A DNA stretch of 64,000 bases from Aspidapion aeneum. Taxonomy: Eukaryota; Arthropoda; Insecta; Coleoptera; Brentidae. Positions 61,601 through 64,000 of this stretch are shown here, piece by piece (the first letter of the stretch is position 1; each line of letters opens with the position of its first letter). The position numbers and the translations under genes were made by a program. The notes below the pieces were generated by a model, which was not told the DNA's origin, did not search any database, and saw only the letters and a list, made by a program, of their open reading frames with translations. The stretch lies in contig OY755047.1 in NCBI GenBank assembly GCA_963576565.1, positions 30,665,351 through 30,729,350 on the forward strand. Reading direction: 5' to 3'.

Positions 61601-63935
61601 TATTTTTAGTTATAGAAATAGGTAATACTGCTAAACTTTTACACCATTACTTTTTGTATAAAATGTATTTAGACATCTGAGCCCTGAAGGGGAGAAAAAC
61701 TAGAGATATCCCAAAAAAAAAACCCCAAAATTAAATTCGCCCCGCCTGGGAAAACAGAGTCTATTAAAACTAAAAAACAAAGGAAAAAATCGGCAACACG
61801 CTAGAAGCTTACCTTCTGTAATTCTGTAGCAGTCCCAAAATTTCACTGGCGACCGCGGCCTTTTCTTGCGACTGGAATTTCGGTCTTCAACCCAAAAACA
61901 CGTGTGACTTCTTTTAGTTTTTTGTCGGAAGTGATTTCTTCATTCCCCTGTCACACACAGGGTGGCGCTTCAAAAACTCCCAGCGTGAGCAAAAAACGCG
62001 CATGATTTTACCAAAATGATCAGGTGATCAAAAAGAAAATAACTTTCAACAAAGAGAGAAATTATCACCTGATCGGAATTTTTCCCAAACGGGACTTTCT
62101 TTTTTAAAGGTTTTTGCAGAAAGCCCAAAGATATCGAAACAAACTTTAAGGTTAGGTTTTCCAAAAAATTCAAAATAAAACAATAAAGAAAAATAACTGG
62201 CAGCATTAAACAGTATTTTATAGAAAATAATCATTTTTTACTATTTTTTTTTGTATGTTTATTGTAAACTTTTTTTCACCTGAATCCATTATTTCTCCAT
62301 CATTTAATATTGAGAAAAATAATATATTAAAAAAATTATAAAAAATGGTTGTTTTCAATATTTTTAACGTTTTTTGTAATAAGAGGCACCTAGAGTCCCT
62401 GTATGTTGACACATCCAAATATGTCAACATACAGGGACTCTAGAGGCACCTACTCATCTAGAGGTCCTTCAATTTTTGACAATAAGAACGGACGTTTTTT
62501 AGGTTACAAAATACGTCAAATTTTGACAACAAATACAAAAAAGATTACTAATCACAGAAATAGATGGAACACGTATTAATCAAGCTCTTAAAATAATTCA
62601 TGACATTTCAGCAACGCCATCTATCGCGTAGCCTGCAGGTTAAACTGTTTTTGGCGCTCTGCGTGGTGTATATTCTTATACTCGCAGTTTGTTTTTAATT
62701 TTTAATTTTCAAATTGAAAGTTCAATTAGTACACTTTTTGTTTGAAACTCGTAGACAATGATTGTGTAGAAATAAAATTTCTAGTACACTTATTATTTAT
62801 TTACTTACACATATTTCAAATATAATAAAACTTTGTTAAAAATATTGTTGATGATTTTCTAATACAATTTGTCTTTACTAATATTGGTTTACTATAGAAG
62901 GAGCGGCAAAGTGACAACTTCGAATTTTAACCATAAATTATTGATATGTAATTCGAACCTGCAAATACCAATTGTTTTTTTATTTAAAAATTAATTTCCT
63001 AACAATTTTCAAAGAGCTCAGATAACTTTCAAAATATGTCGAGGGCTAGCTCCTAAACCGCTAAACCAATTTTCACAAAATTTCCACTTAAAATAGTATT
63101 CAACACTGTAACGAGCTGAATAGATTTTGGTCGAAATCCGTTAATGGAGCATCGCATCAAAATGCGATTTTTGAAATATAGTATATCGCATTTTTTTCAA
63201 TAATTTGTGTTATAACCAAAAACTTCGTAGGAGCTTTCGTTTCAGAGATATTTACAAGAAACTGTTTTCAATAAGGCTGATATATCATGGAATTTACTCG
63301 AAGTGTGTTAATTGGCTAGCTTGGAAGGTATCAGATCCGTCATGGATCCATTTCATTTAGCAAACAGAATGCCAAAATCACTTCAAAATAGTGTCACTTT
63401 AGTGGAAATTTTAGATCTGTCAACAATCACTGTTTTAGTGTGAGTAGTTCTCGAAATTAGATAAAAAACAACTGCACCAAAAACCGTCATCGGAGTTGGT
63501 CACAACGATTGTCTGATTGATTTGATATTTGTAGAGTGGAAAGGCTAATTGATCTAAGTGGCAAAAAGCGTTTTTTGGGAAACTAAAAAAAACTGTACAA
63601 TACATGCACGCGGACTTACGGATGACGTGATTTTAAACATGTTTGTTAGGGCATAAGGTGGGGAAAGTGCACTTAGTTTTTATAGCCCCGTATTGGCCTT
63701 GACAAATACATCATTTTGGGTCGAAAATCTAAAATTTGTATATTTTGGCACTTAGATCATTTAGCCCGGTCACTCTACATTTATGTATATTTTTTTAAAG
63801 GTATGAGCTTGTTAGATCAAACAGATAGAAGCGCTTCCAGGTCTTCCCTGGACTCTCACGAAGGCATACCACAGGAGGGTCTCTTGGACAGGTTCAGGAG
63901 AGTAGCGAATAGCATAGTGAAAGGCAGCGTAAAAG
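13588..63935 (+). CDS. Crag: DENN domain protein 4 / Crag, Rab guanine nucleotide exchange factor (3' end beyond the window)
   Basis: Seventeen coding exons: 13588-13675, 19404-19616, 20400-20522, 22216-22420, 24894-25053, 28478-28663, 45493-45717, 46111-46252, 47638-47759, 49049-49228, 49927-50141, 50954-51126, 54806-54965, 58077-58254, 59561-59676, 61217-61377 and 63801-63935. All have AG/GT boundaries and matching phases, giving 927 codons plus 1 nt. The order fits DENND4 proteins: a short N terminus containing [14 protein letters not shown] domain (about residues 40-210), uDENN (about 200-330), cDENN (about 335-480), dDENN (about 485-700), then PPR-like helices (about 740-880). DENND4/Crag proteins act on Rab10 and Rab11 in polarised membrane traffic (family knowledge). 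The first exon is the only start consistent with the family. Introns are inflated by transposons, the largest being 16.8 kb. Confidence 0.95.
13826..13967. mobile_element. Palindromic MITE, family D, in Crag intron 1
   Basis: Nearly perfect inverted repeats of about 45 bp begin GTCAGGACTTTACTGTGTTT and contain AATAAGACCTCATT. An AT-rich spacer of about 50 bp separates them. No coding capacity. Confidence 0.75.
14716..16721 (-). pseudogene. Reverse transcriptase part of the intron 1 non-LTR element
   Basis: Three overlapping frames (16721-15942, 15918-15694, 15672-14716) carry successive RT motifs: [51 protein letters not shown] and the catalytic FADDT. The frame breaks near 15930 and 15680 disable it. 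The C terminus ends [12 protein letters not shown]. Confidence 0.88.
16555..17304 (-). pseudogene. Endonuclease (EEP) part of the intron 1 non-LTR element
   Basis: Shows [11 protein letters not shown], the [14 protein letters not shown] target-binding region and GFSDHSYIF, which are the GD-N, ID and SDH catalytic motifs of retrotransposon endonucleases. The N terminus is missing and the downstream join is frameshifted. Confidence 0.85.
17444..18384. other. Gap: remainder of hAT-like element and flank, no gene
   Basis: This holds the right part of the hAT-like element up to 18032, including a GC-rich patch at 17690-17830 with a G run. Nothing in it resembles a host exon. Confidence 0.4.
18799..19172. 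mobile_element. Long-arm palindromic element (about 150 bp inverted arms)
   Basis: The left arm 18799-18950 and right arm 19035-19172 are inverted copies (shared words CATGCATAT-like, AAAGCTATACTTAA, AAGTATAAAAAATAGTATGA). The spacer is about 90 bp. It lies 230 bp upstream of Crag exon 2. A foldback MITE is the simplest reading. Confidence 0.7.
19404..19616 (+). CDS. Crag: Crag coding exon 2 (start of MABP domain)
   Basis: Follows TTTTCTTATAG. Encodes [20 protein letters not shown], then [15 protein letters not shown] and [13 protein letters not shown], the MABP-domain opening typical of DENND4. It ends before GTATGA. Confidence 0.93.
20308..20428 (+). repeat. Tandem duplication of the Crag intron 2/exon 3 junction
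   Basis: Two adjacent units of about 60 bp (20308-20367 and 20368-20428) each contain the pyrimidine tract, TTGTTCAG acceptor and first 29 exon bases. The downstream unit is the true exon. The upstream unit has drifted and would read [12 protein letters not shown] then stop if its acceptor were used. Confidence 0.85.
20400..20522 (+). CDS. Crag: Crag coding exon 3 (MABP domain)
   Basis: Follows TTTGTTCAG. Encodes [16 protein letters not shown] and [18 protein letters not shown]. The intron-exon junction is tandemly duplicated just upstream (see the repeat at 20308). Confidence 0.92.
20640..20727. mobile_element. Partial MITE, family E (half copy)
   Basis: Starts ACAGCCTCCTAAATTAAACC and contains AGGCTGACAGATCTAAAATT, matching the left half of the complete family E MITE at 56540-56742. 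The right half is missing or displaced by the family F element next to it. Confidence 0.55.
20728..21021. mobile_element. MITE, family F copy 1, about 50 bp TIRs
   Basis: The left arm (ATTGAAATAAAG...GGCTATAATAGTGCC...TTTTGACAC) is mirrored by the right arm (GTGTCAAAATAGTGCC...ATTATAGCC...ATTTCAAT). The centre includes ACCGGAATAAATAGTGCC. A half copy is at 59719-59886. Confidence 0.7.
21022..22215. other. Gap: Crag intron 3, no feature seen
   Basis: AT-rich intron. A 33 bp direct duplication around 21533-21600 (GCATTAGAATAAAGGTATTG repeated) is the only local structure. The last 150 bp are pyrimidine-rich towards the exon 4 acceptor. Confidence 0.45.
22216..22420 (+). CDS. Crag: Crag coding exon 4 (MABP/uDENN junction)
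   Basis: Follows TCCTGCAG. Encodes [20 protein letters not shown] and [18 protein letters not shown]. It ends in phase 2 before GTATGT. Confidence 0.93.
22647..23593 (+). mobile_element. Internally deleted mariner element
   Basis: The ends TACGAGGTGTGACAAT... and ...ATTGTCACACCTCGTA form about 32 bp TIRs with terminal TA. The plus strand retains a transposase N-terminal piece (22914-23060, DNA-binding region with [20 protein letters not shown]) and a catalytic C-terminal piece (23160-23430). YQDNAPAH and APCDF have 34 residues between the two aspartates, the DD34D spacing of mariners. The middle, with the first catalytic aspartate, is deleted and frameshifted. Confidence 0.88.
23594..24893. 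other. Gap: rest of Crag intron 4, no feature seen
   Basis: AT-rich intron sequence without recognised repeats or coding similarity, ending at the TTTTGATAG acceptor of exon 5. Confidence 0.4.
24894..25053 (+). CDS. Crag: Crag coding exon 5 (uDENN)
   Basis: Follows TTTTGATAG and opens with [12 protein letters not shown]. Contains [17 protein letters not shown] and PVFSTFVLT, the conserved uDENN core, and ends before GTAACC. Confidence 0.93.
25270..26304 (+). repeat. Tandem repeat array in Crag intron 5, unit about 210-240 bp
   Basis: The word GGTATAGGCTACCGATCTTC recurs at 25388, 25624, 26051 and (diverged) 26262. Companion words ATCATTACACAAAAG, TTTATTTGTTTAATATT and CATTTTGTTAAAAATGTT recur in the same order. 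A middle copy near 25870 has lost the GGTATAGG segment. About five units are present. Confidence 0.85.
26305..28249 (+). pseudogene. Non-LTR retrotransposon fragment (endonuclease plus RT start), inserted in the tandem array
   Basis: Frames at 26301-26660 encode a retrotransposon endonuclease segment: [38 protein letters not shown] and ESDHFPI. After an internal insertion the frame resumes (27460-28030) with [20 protein letters not shown] and [19 protein letters not shown], the RT finger motif. It is truncated before the catalytic palm and carries several stops. Array sequence resumes at about 28250, so it landed inside the array. Confidence 0.8.
26797..27356. mobile_element. Insertion nested inside the non-LTR fragment
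   Basis: It interrupts the endonuclease-RT linker. It starts and ends with small GCTCACAC...GTGTGAGC palindromes around TATAGT words. It contains two tandem units of about 110 bp (26856-26961 and 26972-27083; both end TTTTTGAAATCTACCCCC). A segment follows ending in GACAGACAGACGGC, a type widely seen in insect repetitive DNA. No transposase is visible. Confidence 0.55.
28250..28395 (+). repeat. Displaced last unit of the intron 5 tandem array
   Basis: TTCTATGATAATTACACAAAAG, TATTTATTCGTTTAATATT and TTTTGTTAAAAAT follow in array order. This shows that the array continued here before the non-LTR insertion split it. Confidence 0.75.
28478..28663 (+). CDS. Crag: Crag coding exon 6 (uDENN end)
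   Basis: Follows TTTTCTGCAG. Encodes [20 protein letters not shown] and [20 protein letters not shown]. It is in phase 0 at both ends. The intron after it carries the 16.5 kb LTR element. Confidence 0.93.
28806..28809. other. Target site duplication of LTR element, left copy (GTTG)
   Basis: GTTG immediately precedes the TG of the left LTR and is repeated after the CA of the right LTR at 45309-45312. Four to five bases is the size expected for Ty3/gypsy integrase. Confidence 0.7.
30123..30589 (-). other. Phase-consistent spliced reading frame inside the LTR (3' LTR copy)
   Basis: On the sense strand an open stretch ends at 30589 before GTAAGT (residues [16 protein letters not shown]). A 79 nt exon, 30302-30380, follows TTTGTCTACAG and ends before GTACGT ([18 protein letters not shown] inside). 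A last piece, 30123-30155, follows TTTTCCACAG and reads [10 protein letters not shown] then stop. Both joins keep frame. The start exon is not identified and an upstream TGA lies close, so this could be untranslated leader splicing. In the 5' LTR the first donor is changed to GTAAAT. Confidence 0.35.
30975..31325 (-). CDS. 116-codon ORF inside the LTR (3' LTR copy), unknown
   Basis: Starts [20 protein letters not shown] and has hydrophobic stretches ([30 protein letters not shown]), suggesting two membrane segments, and four cysteines. It lies on the element's sense strand upstream of the spliced frame. The same ORF, unbroken, is in the other LTR. I recognise no family. LTR identity prevents a selection test within the window, and chance remains possible. 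Confidence 0.3.
   Translation of the reverse strand: MALNHMNIRENIYKERRKLLTKTVTGVQLNSALSIALLIWELVECSNINNVYGGCLDVLVIKIPTVEIDPTTPQCTFYLIAMSTWSVLPLYTCIELLLYLLIGYFENPGFFSQSCH
32076..32090 (-). other. Polypurine tract of the LTR element
   Basis: The sense strand reads GTTGGGGGGGGATTA immediately before the 3' LTR TG. An uninterrupted G run next to the LTR is the expected plus-strand primer. Confidence 0.75.
32115..35279 (-). CDS. Pol polyprotein of the LTR element, intact (frameshift-expressed)
   Basis: Uninterrupted frame of 1024 codons from 35189 to the stop at 32115, open back to the slippery site at 35279 (1055 codon positions with stop). Counting from 35189: protease with DSGAS at about 27-31; reverse transcriptase about 195-375 with catalytic YLDD near 331; RNase H with TDASG near 479-483; integrase with zinc-binding H, H, C, C at about 674-716 and catalytic D, D, E near 745, 805 and 840; then a GPY-type C-terminal module. 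The domain order (integrase last) marks Ty3/gypsy. There is no ATG at the 5' end, consistent with expression as a Gag-Pol fusion. Confidence 0.95.
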   Translation of the reverse strand, partial: GKRTQALVGGRPSSQPEQASTDRLTYVLDYVISHARKDERPYLEVDVLGNKLLGLLDSGASRTFLGNHGWSIIERFGFSLDTTKKTSCIVANGQSTSSIGTVQLPMRVQDKFRLIEVVVVPELPHTLILGLDFWISMGIVPNLSTNEWHFADSKDVICSLETSDQQTTLTPYESERLEELVVKYKNMMGDSLGCTDRVEHKITTNAAPIRQRSYKVSPVIQKLIDDEIDEMLEMDVIERSNSSWASPVVMVQKKNTKKYRFCVDYRKLNSVTARDSYPLPLVSETLDKLKDAKYLSTLDIKSAYWQVPMEESSKPLTAFICRRGLFQFKRLPFGLHNAPATWQRLIDSIIGNDLDPYVYVYLDDLVIVTQSFSEHLRILEEVLRRLQNAKITVSWEKCQLCRPEMTYLGFVVDRRGIRVDPNKIRAMLELQRPRTVREVRRVVGTISWYRRFIENFSAIIAPITALTKKNQKFDWTPDCEKAFIKIKELLVTAPILTCPDYTKEFVIQTDASGYGIGACLTQPYPEGDKVICYLSRSLTKQERVYTTTERECLALVWAIEKLRPYIEGISFKVITDHFSLKWLHSLKEPSGRLARWSVKLQQYDFEVIHRKGKDLVVPDMLSRAVPMIDTISQPRDVSTTIKDRWYQKMVKRVVESPLKFMNWRYTDNKLYKYVKQEYPQLSPSNEYWKEVVPKDHRRRIIGEAHDPPTAGHMGVYKTFHRLAEKYYWPKMRQDVATFVKKCFICAAHKGDTQGVSDQMISHPKPTRPWEIISTDLCGPLPRSTKGNCWILVVTDYLSKFSLVFPMRTAPTQAVVKHLEEQVFMVFGVPRLILCDNGPQYKSNEFKRFAESYQVKIQYNPYYHPRANPTERTNRTLKTMLCCYVKDNHRKWDEQIHKLACAIRTATHETTRMSPFFVNFGRNMCLSGKDYSNPVLLSEKNGVQSAAESKNEGFRKLYADVKRRLEVAGEKNVVQYNLRTRVPNFAVGQRVWKKNYVLSDAAKFFSKKLATKFVGPYVIRNKISPWIFELQEPSGKVLPGSWHAKDLKSAADLSD
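35255..37033 (-). pseudogene. Gag of the LTR element, broken by three lesions
   Basis: The ATG at 37031-37033 opens an N-terminal segment ([20 protein letters not shown]). Near 36765 the frame is lost at a G run. In the resumed frame an in-frame TAG appears near 36630. A long piece (36600-35569) then contains the capsid-type retrotransposon Gag domain ([30 protein letters not shown]). Near 35570-35660 a further shift separates it from the nucleocapsid part with two knuckles: [14 protein letters not shown], a proper CCHC, and [14 protein letters not shown], in which the histidine is valine. It ends at 35255. The N terminus, capsid domain and knuckles are all still recognisable. Confidence 0.85.
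35273..35279 (-). promoter_or_regulatory. Programmed -1 ribosomal frameshift site GGGAAAC
   Basis: The sense strand carries G GGA AAC in the zinc-knuckle frame. Slipping back one base gives GGG AAA and continues directly in the pol frame, while the unshifted frame ends at TAG (35255-35257) about 15 nt later. The heptamer fits the X XXY YYZ rule exactly. Confidence 0.75.
37034..42028 (-). other. 5 kb noncoding leader of the LTR element
   Basis: Between the primer site and gag lies about 5 kb with no protein similarity on either strand. Plus-strand runs of 6-9 A recur every 30-80 bases, especially 37850-42000 (T runs on the sense strand). A leader of this size is unusual for gypsy-type elements. 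It may hold captured DNA, expanded homopolymer-rich sequence or a remnant of another element. Confidence 0.6.
42029..42042 (-). other. Primer binding site, tRNA-Lys type
   Basis: Just inside the 5' LTR the sense strand reads TAGCGCCCAACGTG. It matches TGGCGCCCAACGTG, the complement of an insect tRNA-Lys 3' end (from memory), at all but one base. It starts 3 nt after the LTR end. Confidence 0.75.
42046..45308 (-). repeat. 5' LTR, 3263 bp
   Basis: Partner of 28810-32075, ending TG...CA. It carries the same internal ORFs and the same duplicated junction units. Differences seen include single substitutions near 42290, 42430, 42545, 42780, 42945, 43735, 43815, 44954 and 45240 and homopolymer length changes. 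Confidence 0.93.
44208..44558 (-). CDS. 116-codon ORF inside the LTR (5' LTR copy), unknown
   Basis: Identical by eye to the ORF at 30975-31325. Because it sits in the 5' LTR it lies downstream of any U3 promoter on the sense strand and upstream of the leader. Function not recognised. Confidence 0.3.
   Translation of the reverse strand: MALNHMNIRENIYKERRKLLTKTVTGVQLNSALSIALLIWELVECSNINNVYGGCLDVLVIKIPTVEIDPTTPQCTFYLIAMSTWSVLPLYTCIELLLYLLIGYFENPGFFSQSCH
45493..45717 (+). CDS. Crag: Crag coding exon 7 (cDENN start)
   Basis: Follows TTTGTTTAG. Encodes [20 protein letters not shown], then EVPFPSP and [15 protein letters not shown]. It is in phase 0 on both sides. Confidence 0.93.
46111..46252 (+). 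CDS. Crag: Crag coding exon 8 (cDENN core)
   Basis: Follows TTTTCTTTAG. Encodes [20 protein letters not shown] and [15 protein letters not shown], the most conserved cDENN block. Confidence 0.95.
46345..47612 (+). repeat. Tandem repeat array in Crag intron 8, units about 225-280 bp
   Basis: Three main units (about 46850-47074, 47075-47330, 47331-47612) repeat GACAACTTCAAATTTTG-type starts, AGATA(C/T)CAATTGTTTTTTT, GCCCACCT, AACAACTGTC, GAGGGCCT and end AATTTGTTAAATATAGA. A diverged leader (46345-46850) repeats AAAGGTGGACAACATTTT. The last unit stops 25 bp before exon 9. A dispersed relative is at 62560-63060. Confidence 0.8.
47638..47759 (+). CDS. Crag: Crag coding exon 9 (cDENN end)
   Basis: Follows TATCTATCAG. 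Encodes [20 protein letters not shown] and CIDLDTN. It ends before GTAAGT. A tandem repeat array ends 25 bp upstream of it. Confidence 0.94.
47980..48836 (-). pseudogene. Non-LTR reverse transcriptase fragment in Crag intron 9
   Basis: Minus-strand frames include [16 protein letters not shown] near 48790, VRKTYDTVP with [13 protein letters not shown] near 48480-48600, and KARKVIGCL / [12 protein letters not shown] words near 48000-48100. These are RT palm and C-terminal segments of an insect non-LTR element. Frameshifts and stops are frequent. Confidence 0.75.
48838..49020 (+). pseudogene. Unrecognised coding-like open stretch beside Crag exon 10
   Basis: The plus strand reads [20 protein letters not shown], then [20 protein letters not shown] and [11 protein letters not shown] without a stop, in balanced codon use unlike the surrounding AT-rich DNA. 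It starts exactly where the RT fragment ends and stops before the exon 10 acceptor. It does not match the DENND4 protein, which joins exon 9 to exon 10 directly. It may be a captured exon of another gene or part of the adjacent element. Confidence 0.35.
49049..49228 (+). CDS. Crag: Crag coding exon 10 (dDENN linker)
   Basis: Follows TTTCTAAG. Encodes [20 protein letters not shown] and a lower-conservation linker ending EFQRRKRE. The LPKK word is typical of DENND4 at this point. Confidence 0.88.
49496..49554. repeat. Short perfect inverted repeat (14 bp arms)
   Basis: AGGGTCACTGCATC at 49496-49509 is mirrored by GATGCAGTGACCCT at 49541-49554. Nearby GGTAAACAAGC and AGAGGTC words repeat directly. 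Probably a fragment of a decayed repeat. Confidence 0.55.
49927..50141 (+). CDS. Crag: Crag coding exon 11 (dDENN)
   Basis: Follows TTTTTACAG. Encodes [20 protein letters not shown] and [13 protein letters not shown], the dDENN helices. The donor is GTTAGA, weaker than its neighbours. Confidence 0.92.
50485..50803 (-). mobile_element. tRNA-derived SINE in Crag intron 11
   Basis: The minus strand starts with a tRNA-like head containing box A (TGGTTCAGTGTGG) and box B (GGTTCGATTCC). A unique body of about 200 bp follows, then an A-rich tail (AAACAAAAAAAAA). Flanking direct repeats GCTTCTTTCAAT (50473-50484) and GCTCCTTTCAAT (50804-50815) form a 12 bp target duplication with one mismatch. The anticodon region (TCTGCTTTACA) resembles a tRNA-Val ancestor. 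Confidence 0.85.
50954..51126 (+). CDS. Crag: Crag coding exon 12 (dDENN)
   Basis: Follows CTTTAATAG. Encodes [20 protein letters not shown], then a [10 protein letters not shown] segment; ends before GTAAGT. Confidence 0.92.
51127..51995. other. Gap: start of Crag intron 12, no feature seen
   Basis: Intron sequence without recognisable repeat or coding similarity. Confidence 0.4.
51996..53890. mobile_element. Putative 1.9 kb DNA element with CCCAAGTAACAT termini
   Basis: CCCAAGTAACAT at 51996-52007 is mirrored by ATGTTACTTGGG at 53879-53890. Inside, words such as GGCGGCCATATA and TTTTATAGT recur and the right part is GC-richer. No transposase is recognisable. A non-autonomous element is the likely reading, but only the short TIR supports it. 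Confidence 0.4.
53930..54480 (-). pseudogene. 3' end fragment of another non-LTR element
   Basis: The minus strand around 54170-54340 reads [20 protein letters not shown] and DIRNLNYV, then [16 protein letters not shown] and stop, resembling the C terminus of non-LTR polymerases. The 3' side (53930-54010) contains GCCTTTATTTTT, comparable to the conserved 3' word of the other copies. Confidence 0.5.
54522..54767. mobile_element. MITE, family G, about 60 bp TIRs, next to Crag exon 13
   Basis: The left arm GCCGCGTTTTCATTACAGCG...TTGTGCTTTGC and right arm ...GAGCACAAG...GCTTTAATGAAAACGCTGC are inverted copies. The element ends about 38 bp before the exon 13 acceptor. Confidence 0.7.
54806..54965 (+). 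CDS. Crag: Crag coding exon 13
   Basis: Follows TTTTATTTTAG. Encodes [11 protein letters not shown] and [20 protein letters not shown], which resembles the conserved PGSPMARRT motif of DENND4. Confidence 0.92.
55150..56940. repeat. Composite inverted repeat, nested transposons
   Basis: Outer arms at about 55150-55315 and 56811-56940 are inverted copies (TTCTGTGACTCTCC, AGTTTGGATCC, TGTAACAAATAA, ACTCTGCCACGCTTC). The left arm has an extra segment of about 40 bp. Inner arms at 55910-56110 and 56400-56815 are also inverted copies (ATATACTTACACTATTA, ATAGAG, AACCCATCA, TCATTGGCGTTTTACT). The right inner arm is interrupted by the family E MITE, giving a clear order of events. Confidence 0.75.
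56540..56742. mobile_element. MITE, family E, complete, inside an older inverted arm
   Basis: TIRs CCACAGCCCCCTTAAATTAG and the matching CTAATTTAAG-like complement at the right (about 30 bp, with minor mismatches) surround a centre with AGGCTGACAGATCTAAAATT. The surrounding arm sequence continues on both sides. Confidence 0.75.
57440..57860 (+). pseudogene. RNase H domain fragment of a non-LTR retrotransposon
   Basis: The plus strand reads [20 protein letters not shown], the conserved end of retroelement RNase H (W-PGH-G--GNE-AD). It continues through frameshifted sequence with a zinc-type DDPTC-like end. Stops make it nonfunctional. Confidence 0.75.
58077..58254 (+). CDS. Crag: Crag coding exon 14
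   Basis: Follows TTTTTTTTAG. Encodes [20 protein letters not shown] and [20 protein letters not shown]. It ends in phase 0 and can join either exon 15 or the candidate terminal exon at 58911. Confidence 0.92.
58911..58958 (+). CDS. Candidate alternative terminal exon of Crag
   Basis: After CTTACTATTTTATTTTAG, a strong acceptor, the phase compatible with exon 14 reads [12 protein letters not shown] then TAG at 58947-58949. AATAAA follows 3 nt later (58953-58958). If used, it would end the protein before the PPR-like region, leaving the DENN module alone. It could instead be a chance pseudo-exon. Confidence 0.35.
59561..59676 (+). CDS. Crag: Crag coding exon 15 (PPR-like helices)
   Basis: Follows TTTTTGCTTAG. 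Encodes [20 protein letters not shown] and [13 protein letters not shown], a PPR-type helical pair conserved in DENND4. Confidence 0.95.
59719..59886. mobile_element. MITE, family F, half copy
   Basis: ACCGGAGTAAATACTGCC, ACTGTCAAAATACTGCCTGG and the ATTATAGTCTGGCTTTATT end match the right half of 20728-21021. The left arm is absent. Confidence 0.6.
60166..60237 (-). pseudogene. Second tRNA-like copy, opposite strand, degraded
   Basis: The minus strand has the same 72 nt layout and anticodon loop GTACAGA. The acceptor has a mismatch (GCTGCGG against CCGAAGC) and the T stem is disturbed (CCGCG against CCCGG). Confidence 0.55.
60310..60382 (+). tRNA. tRNA-like sequence with intact cloverleaf, anticodon ACA
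   Basis: All arms pair: acceptor GCTTCGG/CCGAAGC, D stem GTTC/GAAT, anticodon stem TTTGC/GCAAG around loop GTACAGA, variable loop AGATC, T stem CCGGG/CCCGG around TTCGAGA, discriminator A. The total is 72 nt plus A. U33 and a purine at 37 are present. The acceptor and D arm resemble tRNA-Gly, but the anticodon is ACA (Cys UGU codon), which ordinary eukaryotic tRNAs do not use. A T run follows. Most likely a tRNA-derived repeat; a functional tRNA is less likely. Confidence 0.5.
61217..61377 (+). CDS. Crag: Crag coding exon 16 (PPR-like)
   Basis: Follows TTTTGTTAG. Encodes [20 protein letters not shown] and [18 protein letters not shown]; ends before GTAGGA. Confidence 0.92.
61378..62390. other. 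Gap: Crag intron 16 left part, no feature seen
   Basis: AT-rich, with one GC-richer patch at 61800-61990. No element or exon recognised before the small MITE. Confidence 0.35.
62391..62442. mobile_element. Ultra-short palindromic hAT-like MITE, copy 2 (52 bp)
   Basis: TAGAGTCCCTGTATGTTGAC and its inverse are almost the entire element. The 8 bp direct repeat GAGGCACC flanks it (62383-62390 and 62443-62450). Same family as 6662-6725. Confidence 0.75.
62560..63060 (+). repeat. Dispersed relative of the intron 8 repeat array
   Basis: GTATATTCTTATACTC, TTTACTAATATTGGTTTACT, AAATACCAATTGTTTTTTTA and GTCGAGGGC follow in the same order as in 46660-47000, showing a shared family of about 450 bp. Confidence 0.65.
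63061..63800. other. Gap: Crag intron 16 right part, no exon seen
   Basis: Contains words such as CTAAACCGCTAAACCAATTT and CGAAATCCGTTAATGG, of the kind seen in insect repetitive DNA. No coding similarity before exon 17. Confidence 0.35.
63801..63935 (+). CDS. Crag: Crag coding exon 17 (last in window)
   Basis: Follows TTTTTTAAAG. Encodes [20 protein letters not shown] and [19 protein letters not shown]; ends in phase 1 before GTATTT, so the gene continues. Confidence 0.85.
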
Positions 63936-64000
63936 GTATTTAAAATTATATATATCAGTTCTTTCATTTAAACAAAGGATTTCTACATCCTCTAAATGCT

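Noticed and set aside
1..64000. CRISPR arrays, prokaryotic defence or phage systems
   Set aside because: The window is intron-containing eukaryotic DNA; the regular repeats found are tandem arrays or transposons, not spacer arrays.

Overview
The window is AT-rich, intron-containing animal DNA, most likely from an insect. Its three host genes match insect orthologs closely: RpS23, Mpc1 and Crag (the DENND4 family). A beetle is plausible but the sequence alone does not prove it. There is no prokaryotic operon, CRISPR array or phage. Most of the 64 kb is transposon-derived.

Layout. Positions 1-3584 hold no recognisable gene. Positions 3585-6560 carry two compact minus-strand housekeeping genes: Mpc1 (mitochondrial pyruvate carrier subunit 1; 3 coding exons, 109 aa) and RpS23 (ribosomal protein uS12; 4 coding exons, 143 aa). 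RpS23 intron 3 contains a good box C/D snoRNA candidate, and intron 2 a weaker H/ACA candidate. Positions 6.6-13.5 kb are a repeat field of short palindromic MITEs, a decayed Tc1-type element and the 3' end of a non-LTR retrotransposon.

From 13588 to the end of the window runs one plus-strand gene, Crag/DENND4. I resolved seventeen coding exons whose phases join without error (927 codons plus 1 nt; the 3' end lies beyond the window). It encodes the MABP, uDENN, cDENN and dDENN regions of a Rab exchange factor and then PPR-like helices. The exons total only 2.8 kb; the remaining 47 kb of the gene is intron, swollen by transposons. Intron 1 has a hAT-like element containing a broken non-LTR element. 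Intron 4 has a mariner. Intron 5 has a tandem array split by a non-LTR fragment that is itself split by another insertion. Intron 6 has a nearly intact 16.5 kb LTR retrotransposon in antisense. Later introns have a tRNA-derived SINE, MITEs, RT fragments and an inverted repeat carrying a cloverleaf-competent tRNA-like sequence.

The most notable object is the LTR element at 28810-45308. It is a Ty3/gypsy-type element with 3.26 kb LTRs differing by only about ten substitutions, a 4 bp target duplication, a tRNA-Lys-type primer site and an intact pol. A canonical -1 slippery heptamer joins gag and pol in exactly the right frame. Gag carries three lesions despite the young age. The LTR itself shows duplicated LTR-end/primer-site units and a phase-consistent spliced reading frame. 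Host-side points of interest are the C/D snoRNA candidate, a possible premature terminal exon of Crag at 58911, and a tandemly duplicated splice acceptor before Crag exon 3.
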